The translations under genes were made by a program, and so were the position numbers. DNA of 64,000 nucleotides from Rhizobium sp. Root483D2 (GTDB taxonomy: Bacteria > Pseudomonadota > Alphaproteobacteria > Rhizobiales > Rhizobiaceae). This document shows positions 52,653-61,653 of the stretch, piece by piece. Under the pieces are notes generated by a model, which was given only the letters and a program-made list of their open reading frames with translations, had not been told where the DNA came from and made no database searches. The stretch covers positions 386,454 through 450,453 of the forward strand of contig NZ_LMFB01000009.1 in the NCBI RefSeq assembly GCF_001426685.1, in the 5' to 3' direction. Numbering within the stretch: the first letter of the stretch is position 1; the number at the start of each line of letters is the position of its first letter.

Positions 52653-53786
52653 TTGGGACAGCTCAATCTCAACAGGGTTCAGAAATTCTACGGAACGTTC
52701 GAGGTGCTGAAAGGCATCGAACTGGAGGTCCGCAATGGCGAATTCGTCGTCTTCGTCGGCCCCTCCGGGTGTGGTAAATCGACATTGCTGCGCATGATCG
52801 CCGGTCTCGACGAGACGAGTTCAGGTGATATCATGATCGACGGCAAGCGCGTCAACGACCTGCCGCCGGTCAAGCGTGGCATCGCCATGGTGTTCCAGAG
52901 CTATGCGCTCTATCCGCACATGACCGTGTTCGAGAACATCGCTTTTCCGCTGCGCGTCGAGAAGATGCCGGAGGACAAGCTGAAGGCAAAGGTCGAGAAT
53001 GCCGCGCGCATTCTGCATCTGGACCAGCGGCTCCAGCAGAAACCCGGCCTCCTGTCCGGCGGCCAGCGCCAGCGCGTGGCAATCGGCCGGGCGATCGTAC
53101 GCGAGCCGAAGATCTTTCTGTTCGATGAACCTCTGTCCAATCTCGACGCGGCGCTGCGCGCCGATATGCGGATCGAACTGGCCAAACTGCACAAGCAGTT
53201 GAAGGCGACGATGATCTACGTCACGCATGACCAGGTCGAAGCGATGACGATGGCAGACCGCATCGTCGTGCTCAATGCTGGCGAGATCTCCCAGACCGGC
53301 GCGCCGCTCGAACTCTATCACAAGCCCGCCAACATGTTTGTCGCCGGCTTTATCGGCAACCCGCGAATGAACATGCTGCCGGTGACCTGCAAAGGTGTCA
53401 GCGATGCCGGTGTCGAGGTGGATTTCAGGGGACAATCGGCGACAATACCGGTTACCGGCCGGGCCGATCTCGTAGGGCAGCCTCTGACGCTTGGTATTCG
53501 CCCCGAACACATTCAGTTCGGCAAGGCCGATCTGTCGATGACCTTGACCCCATCGGTGATCGAACGGCTCGGCGCCCAGACGGTGGCTTATGCGTCGCTG
53601 GATGGCGAGAGCGAGAATTTCTGCGCCATGCTGCCGGGCAGCGCCCCAATCCGCACCGATGAAACGGTTTCGATCGGTATCGGCGCTACGGATTGCCACC
53701 TGTTTGACGCGTCCGGGATCGCGCTTGAGCGCCGGGTGGAACTGACGGATATCGATGCCGGCCTCATGAAGATCGCCGGCGGCTGA
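52653..53786 (+). CDS. Sugar ABC transporter ATPase (UgpC/MsmK/MalK type)
   Basis: A 377-residue MalK-type ATPase. TTG 52653 gives the family start MGQLNLNRVQKFYG with GGAG eight bases upstream; ATG 52617 would add 12 unusual residues. Walker A GPSGCGKSTLL, Q-loop MVFQSYALYPH, signature [14 protein letters not shown], Walker B IFLFDEP and H-loop YVTHDQVEAM are canonical. The C-terminal MalK-type regulatory domain follows from about residue 235. It is the last gene of the operon; a strong terminator is found at 53824-53851. Confidence 0.94.
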   Translation: MGQLNLNRVQKFYGTFEVLKGIELEVRNGEFVVFVGPSGCGKSTLLRMIAGLDETSSGDIMIDGKRVNDLPPVKRGIAMVFQSYALYPHMTVFENIAFPLRVEKMPEDKLKAKVENAARILHLDQRLQQKPGLLSGGQRQRVAIGRAIVREPKIFLFDEPLSNLDAALRADMRIELAKLHKQLKATMIYVTHDQVEAMTMADRIVVLNAGEISQTGAPLELYHKPANMFVAGFIGNPRMNMLPVTCKGVSDAGVEVDFRGQSATIPVTGRADLVGQPLTLGIRPEHIQFGKADLSMTLTPSVIERLGAQTVAYASLDGESENFCAMLPGSAPIRTDETVSIGIGATDCHLFDASGIALERRVELTDIDAGLMKIAGG

Positions 53787-53823
53787 TGCTGCGCGACATT
53801 GTTGGATTCATGGAAAGCGAAAG

Positions 53824-53851
53824 GGCATGCGTGAATTTGCATGCCTTTTTT
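53824..53851. terminator. Rho-independent terminator after sugar ABC operon
   Basis: GGCATGC and GCATGCC form a perfect 7-bp stem with an 8-base loop and are followed by TTTTTT. The hairpin is 38 bp beyond the ATPase stop on the plus strand, and 52 bp beyond the stop of the leftward M81 gene, which it may also serve. Confidence 0.8.
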
Positions 53852-53902
53852 GTTTGTTCCGGCAGCTGACGCCCGGTTGAAGGCGCCATCCGGCCAAGCC
53901 GC

Positions 53903-55369
53903 TTACCGCTCGAGATCGTGCGGGTTCTCCACCATCGGCCAGATATCGCGCGGTGCCCGGCGATACGCTGTGCGGGCGGGATTGTTTGGATACGGGGTTC
54001 CGGCCGAGCAATAGAGGATATCCGCCGCGATCCGGGCAAAGGATGCGTAGAAGTGATTGGTCGATTTGATGACCAGGATTTTTTTCGATTGAGGCTCGAT
54101 GCCCATGACGGAGAACAGGCTCGGGTCGAAGCTTTGCGCGCGGGTGGAGTTCAGGATGATATCGATGCAGTCGAGATGGATATGGGCGGCGTCGCCGAAG
54201 GGTGCGTAGCTTTCGCCAAAGCGCATTTCCGCGTTGCGCACCAGCTTCACGACCTTGACGATGCCGTCGATCGGATTGCCGGTTCCTGCCGCCGATTTTG
54301 CGCCAAAGCGTAGCTTGATCTCGGCACCTTCCCCGGCTGCCATGCAGATCTGCACTGCCATCGGATCCCAGATGGTGCCGACGGCCGTATCCTTGGCGCC
54401 TTGCGCCAGGAGCTCGGCCAGAAGGACAGTCGCATCACCCGCCGTACCGCCGCCGGGATTGTCCCAGACATCGGCGATCACCACGGGTCCGCTGGATGCA
54501 TTGAGCGCGCGGGAAACGGCCTCTTTTTCATCGATCTGCGGCATGATGAATGTGCCGCGCTTGGCGAAGAGCTCAAGGCCCAGTGCGCGGGCAAGGGCTT
54601 CGCCCTTTTCTGGTTTATCATCGGTGACGACAAGCATTTTCGTTCCCATTTCCGGAACGTCGCCAGCCATGAAACCATGGATCACGGAGATGGACAGGAT
54701 CTCCGGGTCTTCAGCTTCCATCCGCATGATCTTGTCGACGAACGAACGCATCGGCTCGCGCGAGGTCGGGTAGACGTCGATCATCCGGCAATCGAAGACC
54801 GACATCACCGGCTTGACGCGGCCGGTCAACTTGCCGAGCGCAATGCGCCAGAGATCTTCGGCGCGATCGACAAAGTCCGTGTGCGGGAATTCCTTGAAGT
54901 AGACGAAGAAATCCGCGGCCTCCCGGCGCCTGGCAGTGAGGTGGCTATGTGGATCAAGCCCGGCGCAGACGAGAATATCGGGGCCGACAATGTTGCGTAC
55001 GCGCGCGAGAATATCGCCCTCGGTATCCTCGTAGCCATCGGCGACCATGGCGCCATGAAGACCAAGCACCACGGCATCCACCGGCAGTGCAGCGCAGAGT
55101 TGATCGAGAATTTCATCGCGCAGGCTTTCATAAGTGGCGCGATTGACGAGCCCGGCCGGATCGGCCCAGGTGGCCGTCCCCTCGATCAGTGTGAAACCCT
55201 CTTCTGCGGCCAGCCGGCGGCCGACGGTGATCGGCGCGGAACAGAGCGTCGGCGTTTGCGGATGCTCGCCGGGGCGGGCATAGAGCGACGCTTCGAAGGC
55301 GCGGCGATCGACGCAGATCGGTGAGAAAGTATTGGTCTCGGTCGCCAGGACGGCGGTGAAAATGCGCAA
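53903..55369 (-). CDS. M81 family metallopeptidase, MlrC-like (first copy)
   Basis: A 488-residue MlrC/microcystinase-C-type protein. The family start RIFTAVLATETNTFSP follows TTG 55369, which has GAGG upstream; no ATG or GTG is available near. LHGAMVADGYEDTEGDIL and DPHSHLTARR carry metal-binding Asp/His residues, and DNPGGGTAGD is the C-terminal domain signature. Members hydrolyse peptide or amide bonds in small compounds; many occur in catabolic operons rather than in toxin degradation. A paralogue with the same plan is at 60138. Both flank the RidA-RpiR-SDR-GH20 genes. Possible substrate: an amide-linked (amino) sugar or lactam. Confidence 0.9.
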   Translation of the reverse strand: MRIFTAVLATETNTFSPICVDRRAFEASLYARPGEHPQTPTLCSAPITVGRRLAAEEGFTLIEGTATWADPAGLVNRATYESLRDEILDQLCAALPVDAVVLGLHGAMVADGYEDTEGDILARVRNIVGPDILVCAGLDPHSHLTARRREAADFFVYFKEFPHTDFVDRAEDLWRIALGKLTGRVKPVMSVFDCRMIDVYPTSREPMRSFVDKIMRMEAEDPEILSISVIHGFMAGDVPEMGTKMLVVTDDKPEKGEALARALGLELFAKRGTFIMPQIDEKEAVSRALNASSGPVVIADVWDNPGGGTAGDATVLLAELLAQGAKDTAVGTIWDPMAVQICMAAGEGAEIKLRFGAKSAAGTGNPIDGIVKVVKLVRNAEMRFGESYAPFGDAAHIHLDCIDIILNSTRAQSFDPSLFSVMGIEPQSKKILVIKSTNHFYASFARIAADILYCSAGTPYPNNPARTAYRRAPRDIWPMVENPHDLER

Positions 55370-55392
55370 TGCCTCTGCCTCGTTCTTGCCGC

Positions 55393-55914
55393 TTAAGCCC
55401 CACCCATCGGATTGGGCAGATATCCCGTGAAGCCGCAGATTTTCCACCGTCCCTGCTGCAGACGGCAGTAATATAAGGTCTGCCACTGGAGGCGATCGAC
55501 GCTGCCATCCGCCTTCGTCAGGCTGCCGTCAAATTTCTTGCGGACAAGGGCCGTTCCGCCTTCGATCTCGATATCCTCAAGCGTCGTGGTGGTAAAAATG
55601 GCATTGCGGGTATCTTCGGCGAACGACTGCCTGGCAAAATCCTCCGCCTGGCGCAGCCATTCGGCGCGATAGGCCGCTAAGTTGGGGAAGGCCAGGCGCC
55701 ATTTGTCGGGGCTTATCTCCCGTTTGGCATCGATCCCGATAAAGCCCTCCTCGATAAAATCACCAGCGACCTTGGACCAGTCGGCGGCAAGAAAAGCATC
55801 GATGTCGCGCTCGACCAGCATCTGCCAGATCGCGTGACGGGCAGTGTCGGTGGATGGAAAGGGGTTGCGGAAGGGATCGCGCACGATTGCTCCGTTTATT
55901 GAAATTCTTTTCAT
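55393..55914 (-). CDS. SnoaL-like (NTF2-fold) protein of unknown function
   Basis: A 173-residue protein with the general pattern of the NTF2/SnoaL cone fold: WQMLVERDIDAFLAADWSKV near the start, EEGFIGIDAKREISPDKWRL and TLYYCRLQQGRWKICGFTGY at the end. Catalytic residues cannot be set from sequence. It is the first gene of the leftward pair with the M81 protein, 23 bp between them, so the two probably act on the same compound as hydrolase and helper or isomerase. It diverges from RidA with an 84-bp promoter region. Confidence 0.75.
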   Translation of the reverse strand: MKRISINGAIVRDPFRNPFPSTDTARHAIWQMLVERDIDAFLAADWSKVAGDFIEEGFIGIDAKREISPDKWRLAFPNLAAYRAEWLRQAEDFARQSFAEDTRNAIFTTTTLEDIEIEGGTALVRKKFDGSLTKADGSVDRLQWQTLYYCRLQQGRWKICGFTGYLPNPMGGA

Positions 55915-55998
55915 AAATAGTGTTTTTCTCTGGTCAAATTCCGCTTTCTATGGTCATTTGTCAACGGATCAAGAAAATAATTTGCAAGGACGGGACAA

Positions 55999-56388
55999 AT
56001 GTCCATTACACGTTATGGCGCCGTGCAGGCCGGGGCAGGCGGCAAGCCACTGCCGTTTGCGCGCGCGGTAGAGGCCAATGGCTGGCTCTATGTGTCAGGC
56101 CAGGTTGCCATGGAAAATGGCGAGATCATCGAAGGCGGGATCATCCCACAGACGCACAGGACGATCGCCAATCTGCTGGCCATCCTGGCCGAAGCCGGTT
56201 ACGGGCCGGAACACATCGTCCGCGTCGGCGTCTGGCTGGACGATCCGCGCGACTTCTGGACGTTCAACACGATTTATCAGGACTATTTCGGTGAACATCC
56301 ACCGGCACGGGCCTGCGTTCAGGCATCGATGATGGTCGATTGCAAGGTCGAGATCGACTGCGTCGCCTATAAGGAAAAGACGCCCTGA
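55999..56388 (+). CDS. RidA family protein (YjgF/UK114 type)
   Basis: A 129-residue RidA-family protein. ANGWLYVSGQVAMENGEIIE, the turn GIIPQTHRTIANLLAILAEA and PPARACVQASMMVDCKVEID contain the conserved Arg and Glu of the active site. Members hydrolyse reactive enamine/imine intermediates formed from amino acids or amino sugars. Its position beside M81, SDR and hexosaminidase genes suggests that an imine forms during catabolism of an amino compound. GGACGGGA precedes the ATG. Confidence 0.9.
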   Translation: MSITRYGAVQAGAGGKPLPFARAVEANGWLYVSGQVAMENGEIIEGGIIPQTHRTIANLLAILAEAGYGPEHIVRVGVWLDDPRDFWTFNTIYQDYFGEHPPARACVQASMMVDCKVEIDCVAYKEKTP

Positions 56389-56510
56389 GCGTCAGGCAAT
56401 TTTGGAACGGGTGGACATCAGGTGAGAATCGTGTGCCGGATCGCAGCATTGCCGCGGTTTCAGGAAGCCTCTATCGGGCAGCCTGGCGATTTTATTGAAG
56501 GTGCTCACTG

Positions 56511-57374
56511 ATGGATATTTTCTCCACGCTCCAGGACGAAAAAGGCAAGCTTTCGCAGGCCGAAAGCCGCATTGCCGAGATATTGCTGACGGATTTCGAA
56601 TTTGCGGTGAATGCCTCGATCATCGAGCTGGCCGGCAAGGCTGATGTTTCTCCGCCGACCGTCACCCGCTTCTGCCGGAGGCTCGGCTGTGACAGCTTTT
56701 CAGATTTCAAGGTCCAGCTGGCGCGCACGGCCTATGTCGGCATGCGCTACCTCAAGCCTGAGCCGAAGAGCCAGGAGCCGGCCGACGTGGCGCAGGATAT
56801 CGTGTCAAAGGCGCAGAATGCGCTGTTCATGCTGCATCGGAGCCTTGATCTCGTGGCGATCGAGCAGGCGACGGAAAAGCTGGCCGGTGCGGACATGATC
56901 TATGCGTTCGGTTCCGGCGGCAACTCCTCGATGATCGCCAGCGAATTGCAAAACCGTCTGTTCCGCCTTGGGCTGCGCATCACGGCAAGCTCCGATCACA
57001 GCATGCAGATGATGATGGCGGCGGCGGCACGGCCGGGCGACGTCGTCATCGGATCGTCCTTCTCCGGCCGCAATGCCGAACTTGTCCGGTCCTTCATGCT
57101 TGCCCGCGACCAGAAGATAACGACGATCGCACTGACGCAGAGCGGTAGCCCGGTTGCGCGTGCTGCGGATATCACCGTGCCTGTCGATCTGCCCGAGGGG
57201 ACCAATATCTATCGACCAACCTCGACCCGCATCGCTTATCTCGCGCTCCTCGATATCCTCGCCAGTCTCGTTGCCTACCATATTCAGCCCCAGGCGATCG
57301 TGACGCTGCGGCGCATCAAGCAGCAGCTTGTCGCCCATCGCGACGGCGACGACCGCCAGCTTTTGGGGGATTGA
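56511..57374 (+). CDS. MurR/RpiR family transcriptional regulator
   Basis: A 287-residue RpiR-type regulator. The N-terminal HTH_6 (residues about 1-77) has KLSQAESRIAEILLTDFEF and KADVSPPTVTRFCRRLGCDS. The C-terminal SIS sugar-phosphate-binding domain follows from about 125 to 265 (FGSGGNSSMIASELQNRL and VIGSSFSGRNAELV). Such proteins respond to phosphosugars, including GlcNAc-6-phosphate or MurNAc-6-phosphate. It is 122 bp after RidA and 27 bp before the SDR. It is the likely local regulator of the region 48-62.9 kb. Confidence 0.93.
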   Translation: MDIFSTLQDEKGKLSQAESRIAEILLTDFEFAVNASIIELAGKADVSPPTVTRFCRRLGCDSFSDFKVQLARTAYVGMRYLKPEPKSQEPADVAQDIVSKAQNALFMLHRSLDLVAIEQATEKLAGADMIYAFGSGGNSSMIASELQNRLFRLGLRITASSDHSMQMMMAAAARPGDVVIGSSFSGRNAELVRSFMLARDQKITTIALTQSGSPVARAADITVPVDLPEGTNIYRPTSTRIAYLALLDILASLVAYHIQPQAIVTLRRIKQQLVAHRDGDDRQLLGD

Positions 57375-57401
57375 TTTCACAATGTTCACAAGGGACCCGT
57401 C

Positions 57402-58178
57402 ATGACTTCATCTGTCGCAATCGTCACGGGGGCCGCAGGCGATATCGGCCGGGCGATTGCCCGCCGTCTTGGCGAAGACCATGATGTCGTGCTGATGCCG
57501 GATCTGGATGGTGACGCCATTGAACGTGCCGCAGCGAGCCTCGGCAATCCCGAAAAGTTCATTGCGATCACCTGTGATATTACCAATGTGGCGAGCGTCG
57601 CGCAGATGGCAGCGCGCGCGGCGGAGCTTGGCGTGGTGCGCACATTGGTCAACAATGCGGGTGCGGCGCGCGCTGTCAGCCTGCACGATACGACGCCGGA
57701 AATCTGGCGCATGGACAGTGTTCTCAATCTGGAGGCTGCTTTCCTCTGCTTTCGCGCCGTCGAGGATGCGTTGAAAGTAAGCCAGGGCTCGGTGGTCAAC
57801 ATCGCCTCGGTCAACGGCACCAATGTGTTCGGCCATCCCGCCTATAGCGCCGCCAAGGCCGGGCTGCTGCACCTGACGAAGCTGATTGCGGTGGAGTACG
57901 GCAAATACGGCATTCGCGCCAATGCGGTGTCGCCGGGCACGGTGCGCACGCAGGCATGGGAAGAGCGTGCGGCGGCCAATCCGAATGTGTTCGAGGACGC
58001 CCGCCGCTGGTATCCGTTGCAGCGCATCGCCAGCCCGGATGACGTGGCCAACGCCGTTGGCTTCCTGGCAAGCCCGCTGGCGCTGGCCATCACCGGCGTC
58101 TGCCTGCCGGTCGATTGCGGCCTGACCGCGGGGCAGGCGGAACTGGCCCGCACCTTTTCCCAATCCGAAAACTATTAA
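57402..58178 (+). CDS. Short-chain dehydrogenase/reductase (SDR), third copy
   Basis: A 258-residue SDR. The binding motif reads VTGAAGDIGRAIA (Asp replacing the usual Ile/Gly context), NNAG follows in TLVNNAGAARAVS, and the catalytic pair is in AYSAAKAGLLHLTKL. ATG 57402 follows an RBS-poor AAGGGACCCGTC. It is between the RpiR regulator and the hexosaminidase, so it probably oxidises or reduces a sugar released by that enzyme. Distinct from the two SDRs at 11.8-13.3 kb. Confidence 0.92.
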   Translation: MTSSVAIVTGAAGDIGRAIARRLGEDHDVVLMPDLDGDAIERAAASLGNPEKFIAITCDITNVASVAQMAARAAELGVVRTLVNNAGAARAVSLHDTTPEIWRMDSVLNLEAAFLCFRAVEDALKVSQGSVVNIASVNGTNVFGHPAYSAAKAGLLHLTKLIAVEYGKYGIRANAVSPGTVRTQAWEERAAANPNVFEDARRWYPLQRIASPDDVANAVGFLASPLALAITGVCLPVDCGLTAGQAELARTFSQSENY

Positions 58179-58195
58179 GCATTGAAGGAACGGAC

Positions 58196-60112
58196 ATGAA
58201 ACCGGCGTCCTATCGTCTCGAAAGCGCGTGGCATCCTGAGGGTGGTCCAAATGGCCGCTTCACATTCAGTTTGTTCAATCTCTCGGATGCGCCGATCGAT
58301 GGATTTACCCTCGTCTACACCTCGCTGACCCGGGTGATCGACAAGGCCGCCTGCGATAACGCCGTCTTCGTCAAGCGCGATGCCAACTATCATGAATTTG
58401 CGCCGCCGGCTGGCTTTGTGCTCGCACCCGGCGCTTCCTGGGAGTTTACGGTCAGCGGCCTGCACCGCAAGGCCGTGCATTGCACCGATGGGGCAAAATC
58501 GGCCTATGTGACGCTTGCCGATGGGCGCCATCTTGCGGTTTCCGTGTCTGATCTGCTGCTGGAGGGTCGCGTCAGTGAGCCGCCGCCGGTGCTGTTGCCG
58601 GAGGGCAGGCTCGACTTGCCATTTGCACTGCAGCCATGGCCGCGCCAGATCGATGCGATCCCGGGCAATGCCTTCCCCGTTTGTCTTTACCCGGTTGGCG
58701 CGTCGCTGGAAGACTTACAGGCGATAGATACCGTGATCGCCCTGTGCCGCCGTCTGTTTGAAGCCGGCCATGCGCCGATCAGCCTGGCACCGAACAGCCA
58801 GGGCAGGGCATTGCACTTGAAGCAGGACGCGGCGATGGCTTCGGAAGCCTATGCACTGTCCTTCTCGCTGGAGGCTGTGACGCTCAGCTATGGCGGTGCG
58901 GCGGGACGGCAATATGGATTGACGTCGCTTGCCCAGCTTGTGAACGGCGCCCGCAGCGATCCGGGCAAATTCCGGTTTCCGGTCTCCGGCACGATTTCGG
59001 ATGAGCCGCGCTACAGCTGGCGCGGTTGCCATCTCGATGTCTCCCGCCAATTCTACCCGGTGGCCGATGTCGCGCGGCTCATCGATATTCTTGCCTGGTT
59101 CAAGCTCAATATCTTCCACTGGCATTTGACCGACGACGAAGCCTGGCGGCTTGAGATCAAGGCCTATCCGGAACTCACCACCACCGGCGTTGTCCGCAGT
59201 CCGGACGGTCCTTTGCTGCCGCAGCTCGGCAATGGCGCAGAGCCGGTCGGTGGTTTCTACAGTCAGGACGATGTCCGCGTGCTCGTTGCGCATGCGCTGG
59301 CGCTGAATGTGGAAGTCGTTCCGGAGATCGATATTCCCGGTCACAACGCGGCAACGCTGGTGGCGCTGCCGGATCTGACCGATGGCCAGGAAGCGCCGGA
59401 CAGTTATCATTCGGTGCAGGGCTATCCCAACAATGCGCTCAATCCGGCCTTAGCCTTCACCTATGAATTCCTGGGCAAGGTTCTCGATGAAATGGTCGCG
59501 CTTTTCCCGTCCGCCTATATCCATATCGGCGGCGACGAGGTGGCGAACGGGGCCTGGCTTGCCTCGCCGCTCGCCCGCAAGCTCATGGAGAAAGAAGGCA
59601 TTGAAGGCACGTTCGCGCTACAATCCTATTTCCTGAAGCTGGTCAAGGCGATGTTGACCGAGCGCGGCAAGAAGCTTGCCGGCTGGAACGAGGTCGCCCA
59701 TGGCGGCGGCGTCGATACGGCCGAAACGCTGCTGATGGCCTGGGAGACGCCCGACGTCGGCATCGAGCTTGCAAGACGCGGCTTTGATGTGGTGATGACG
59801 CCGGGACAGGCCTATTATCTCGACATGGTGCAGGGTGAAGAATGGCAGGAGCCGGGCGCCAGCTGGGCAGGCACGGTGCCACCGGCCCATACCTATGCTT
59901 ACGAGGCGGAAGGCACGTTTCCCGATGAGCTGAAACACCGGTTGAAGGGCGTTCAGGCCTGCATCTGGAGCGAACATTACCTGTCGCGTGGCTACTTCAA
60001 CCGGCTGATCTTCCCCCGCCTTCCGGCCATCGCCGAGGCGGCGTGGACGCCGAAAGATCAGAAGGATTGGCTGCGGTTTGCAGCCATCGTGCCGCTCAGC
60101 CCGAAGCTCTAG
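58196..60112 (+). CDS. Beta-N-acetylhexosaminidase (GH20)
   Basis: A 638-residue glycoside hydrolase family 20 enzyme. The N-terminal GH20b/lead domain (1 to about 275) is followed by the catalytic barrel with YSWRGCHLDVSRQFYP, HWHLTDDEAWRLEI and EIDIPGHNAATLVALPD, and by the catalytic Asp-Glu pair at about 447-448 in HIGGDEV, and a tryptophan site in LLMAWE. No signal peptide is present, so it should act in the cytosol on a compound already imported. It releases terminal GlcNAc or GalNAc. Placement in an operon with SDR, M81 and MFS genes suggests amino-sugar oligomers or glycopeptides as substrate. Confidence 0.93.
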   Translation: MKPASYRLESAWHPEGGPNGRFTFSLFNLSDAPIDGFTLVYTSLTRVIDKAACDNAVFVKRDANYHEFAPPAGFVLAPGASWEFTVSGLHRKAVHCTDGAKSAYVTLADGRHLAVSVSDLLLEGRVSEPPPVLLPEGRLDLPFALQPWPRQIDAIPGNAFPVCLYPVGASLEDLQAIDTVIALCRRLFEAGHAPISLAPNSQGRALHLKQDAAMASEAYALSFSLEAVTLSYGGAAGRQYGLTSLAQLVNGARSDPGKFRFPVSGTISDEPRYSWRGCHLDVSRQFYPVADVARLIDILAWFKLNIFHWHLTDDEAWRLEIKAYPELTTTGVVRSPDGPLLPQLGNGAEPVGGFYSQDDVRVLVAHALALNVEVVPEIDIPGHNAATLVALPDLTDGQEAPDSYHSVQGYPNNALNPALAFTYEFLGKVLDEMVALFPSAYIHIGGDEVANGAWLASPLARKLMEKEGIEGTFALQSYFLKLVKAMLTERGKKLAGWNEVAHGGGVDTAETLLMAWETPDVGIELARRGFDVVMTPGQAYYLDMVQGEEWQEPGASWAGTVPPAHTYAYEAEGTFPDELKHRLKGVQACIWSEHYLSRGYFNRLIFPRLPAIAEAAWTPKDQKDWLRFAAIVPLSPKL

Positions 60113-60137
60113 AAAAACCGCTGGCAAGGGAAAAACA

Positions 60138-61574
60138 ATGCGCATCGCCGTTGGTGGGATTCATACCGAATGCAGCACCTATTCACCGGTCCTGATGACG
60201 GTCGAGGATTTTCGCGTGTTGCGCGGTGCCGGCCTGCTGAATGCCGAATATTTCAATTTCCTCGATGCGGACGGGATCGCGCATGTGCCGTTGCTGCATG
60301 CGCGCGCCGTGCCGGGCGGACCGGTATCGCGCTTTGCCTATGAGGCGTTCAAGGCAGAGTTTCTCGAAAAACTGCAGGCGGCGCTGCCGATTGACGGGCT
60401 TTATCTCGCCATGCATGGCGCCATCAATGTCGAGGGCATGGACGATGCGGAGGGTGACTGGATTTCGGCTGCCCGCGCAGCCGTTGGGCCGGATTGCCCG
60501 ATCGCGGCAAGCTATGATCTCCATGGCAATGTCAGCCAGCGGATCATCGATCAGCTCGACATTTTCGCAGCCTACCGCACCGCGCCGCATATCGATGTGC
60601 GGGAAACCATGGTGCGCGCCTGGTCGATGCTGGTCGAGACACTGAGGACAGGCAACCGCCCGGGCATCGCTTTTGCCAAGGTGCCGCTGCTGCTTTCGGG
60701 CGAATGCACCTCCACGGACGATGAGCCGGCCAGGTCCATCTATCTCGGCCTTCCGGCATTCGACACGAAGCCGGGCATTCTCGATGCCAATCTGATGATC
60801 GGTTATGTCTGGGCCGATGAACCACGGGCAACGGCCTGTGCCGTCGTGACCGGAACCGACAGGCAGGCCGCATTGCAAGCCGCCGAAGCGATTGCACAGC
60901 AGTATTGGAACGCCCGTGACAATTTTAAATTCGGGCCCGTCACGGGACCGCTGGACGAGATGCTCGATCGTGCCGCAGCTGCCGAAACATCCCCGGTCAT
61001 CCTTGCCGATTCCGCCGATAATCCGACCGGTGGCGGGGTTGGCGACCGCGCCGATGTGCTGCGTGCGCTGATTGCCCGCAATTGGCAAGGCGCGCTTGTC
61101 GCCGGTATTACCGATCGCCCGGCTGTCGAGGCCTGTTTTGTAGCCGGGAAGGGCGCCACGGTGGTGCTTCGGATCGGCGCCAGTCTCGATCCGTCAAGCC
61201 TTCCCGCGCAGGTGACGGCGGTGGTGCTGCGGCTTGACGGCGGCGATGCGGCGGCGGACCGTCAGGCCGTTATTGGCATCGATGGCATCGAGGTCGTGCT
61301 TGCAGCGCGCCGGCGTCCCTACCACAATCTTGAGGACTTCCGGCGGCTGGGGCTCGATCCCAAGACCGTCCGGCTGCTGGTGGTCAAGTCCGGCTATCTT
61401 TCTCCGGAACTGGCCCCGATCGCCAATCCCAACCTGATGGCTTTGACCGATGGTGTCGTCAATAAGGATATCGCCAATCTCACAAGCCATCGCAGGACAA
61501 GGCCGGTCTTTCCCTTCGACCGCGATTTCGCCTTCGCGCCTGAAGCGGCACTCTCGGCGCGCTGGCGGGAGTGA
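60138..61574 (+). CDS. M81 family metallopeptidase, MlrC-like (second copy)
   Basis: A 478-residue MlrC-type protein, paralogous to the gene at 53903. The family start RIAVGGIHTECSTYSPVLMT follows ATG 60138 with a weak GCAAGGGAAAAA site. Motifs MHGAINVEGMDDAEGDW, DLHGNVSQR (Asp/His) and DSADNPTGGGVGD match family metal-binding and C-terminal signatures. This copy is closer to the generic MlrC pattern than the first. It is followed by an MFS gene after 79 bp. Substrate unknown. Confidence 0.92.
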   Translation: MRIAVGGIHTECSTYSPVLMTVEDFRVLRGAGLLNAEYFNFLDADGIAHVPLLHARAVPGGPVSRFAYEAFKAEFLEKLQAALPIDGLYLAMHGAINVEGMDDAEGDWISAARAAVGPDCPIAASYDLHGNVSQRIIDQLDIFAAYRTAPHIDVRETMVRAWSMLVETLRTGNRPGIAFAKVPLLLSGECTSTDDEPARSIYLGLPAFDTKPGILDANLMIGYVWADEPRATACAVVTGTDRQAALQAAEAIAQQYWNARDNFKFGPVTGPLDEMLDRAAAAETSPVILADSADNPTGGGVGDRADVLRALIARNWQGALVAGITDRPAVEACFVAGKGATVVLRIGASLDPSSLPAQVTAVVLRLDGGDAAADRQAVIGIDGIEVVLAARRRPYHNLEDFRRLGLDPKTVRLLVVKSGYLSPELAPIANPNLMALTDGVVNKDIANLTSHRRTRPVFPFDRDFAFAPEAALSARWRE

Positions 61575-61653
61575 CGCCGGTCTAGCCAATCCGGTGCCCG
61601 CATTCCTGTCCGGATGTGCGGGTCGCCTTTAACCCTCTTTTCCGGTGCTCTCA

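Noticed and set aside
55900..55913. TGAAA-TTCT-TTTCA dyad near the SnoaL-like gene start, similar to the 48269 box
   Set aside because: It overlaps the start codon and first codons (MKRIS) of the gene, so coding constraint explains most of it, and the spacer differs.
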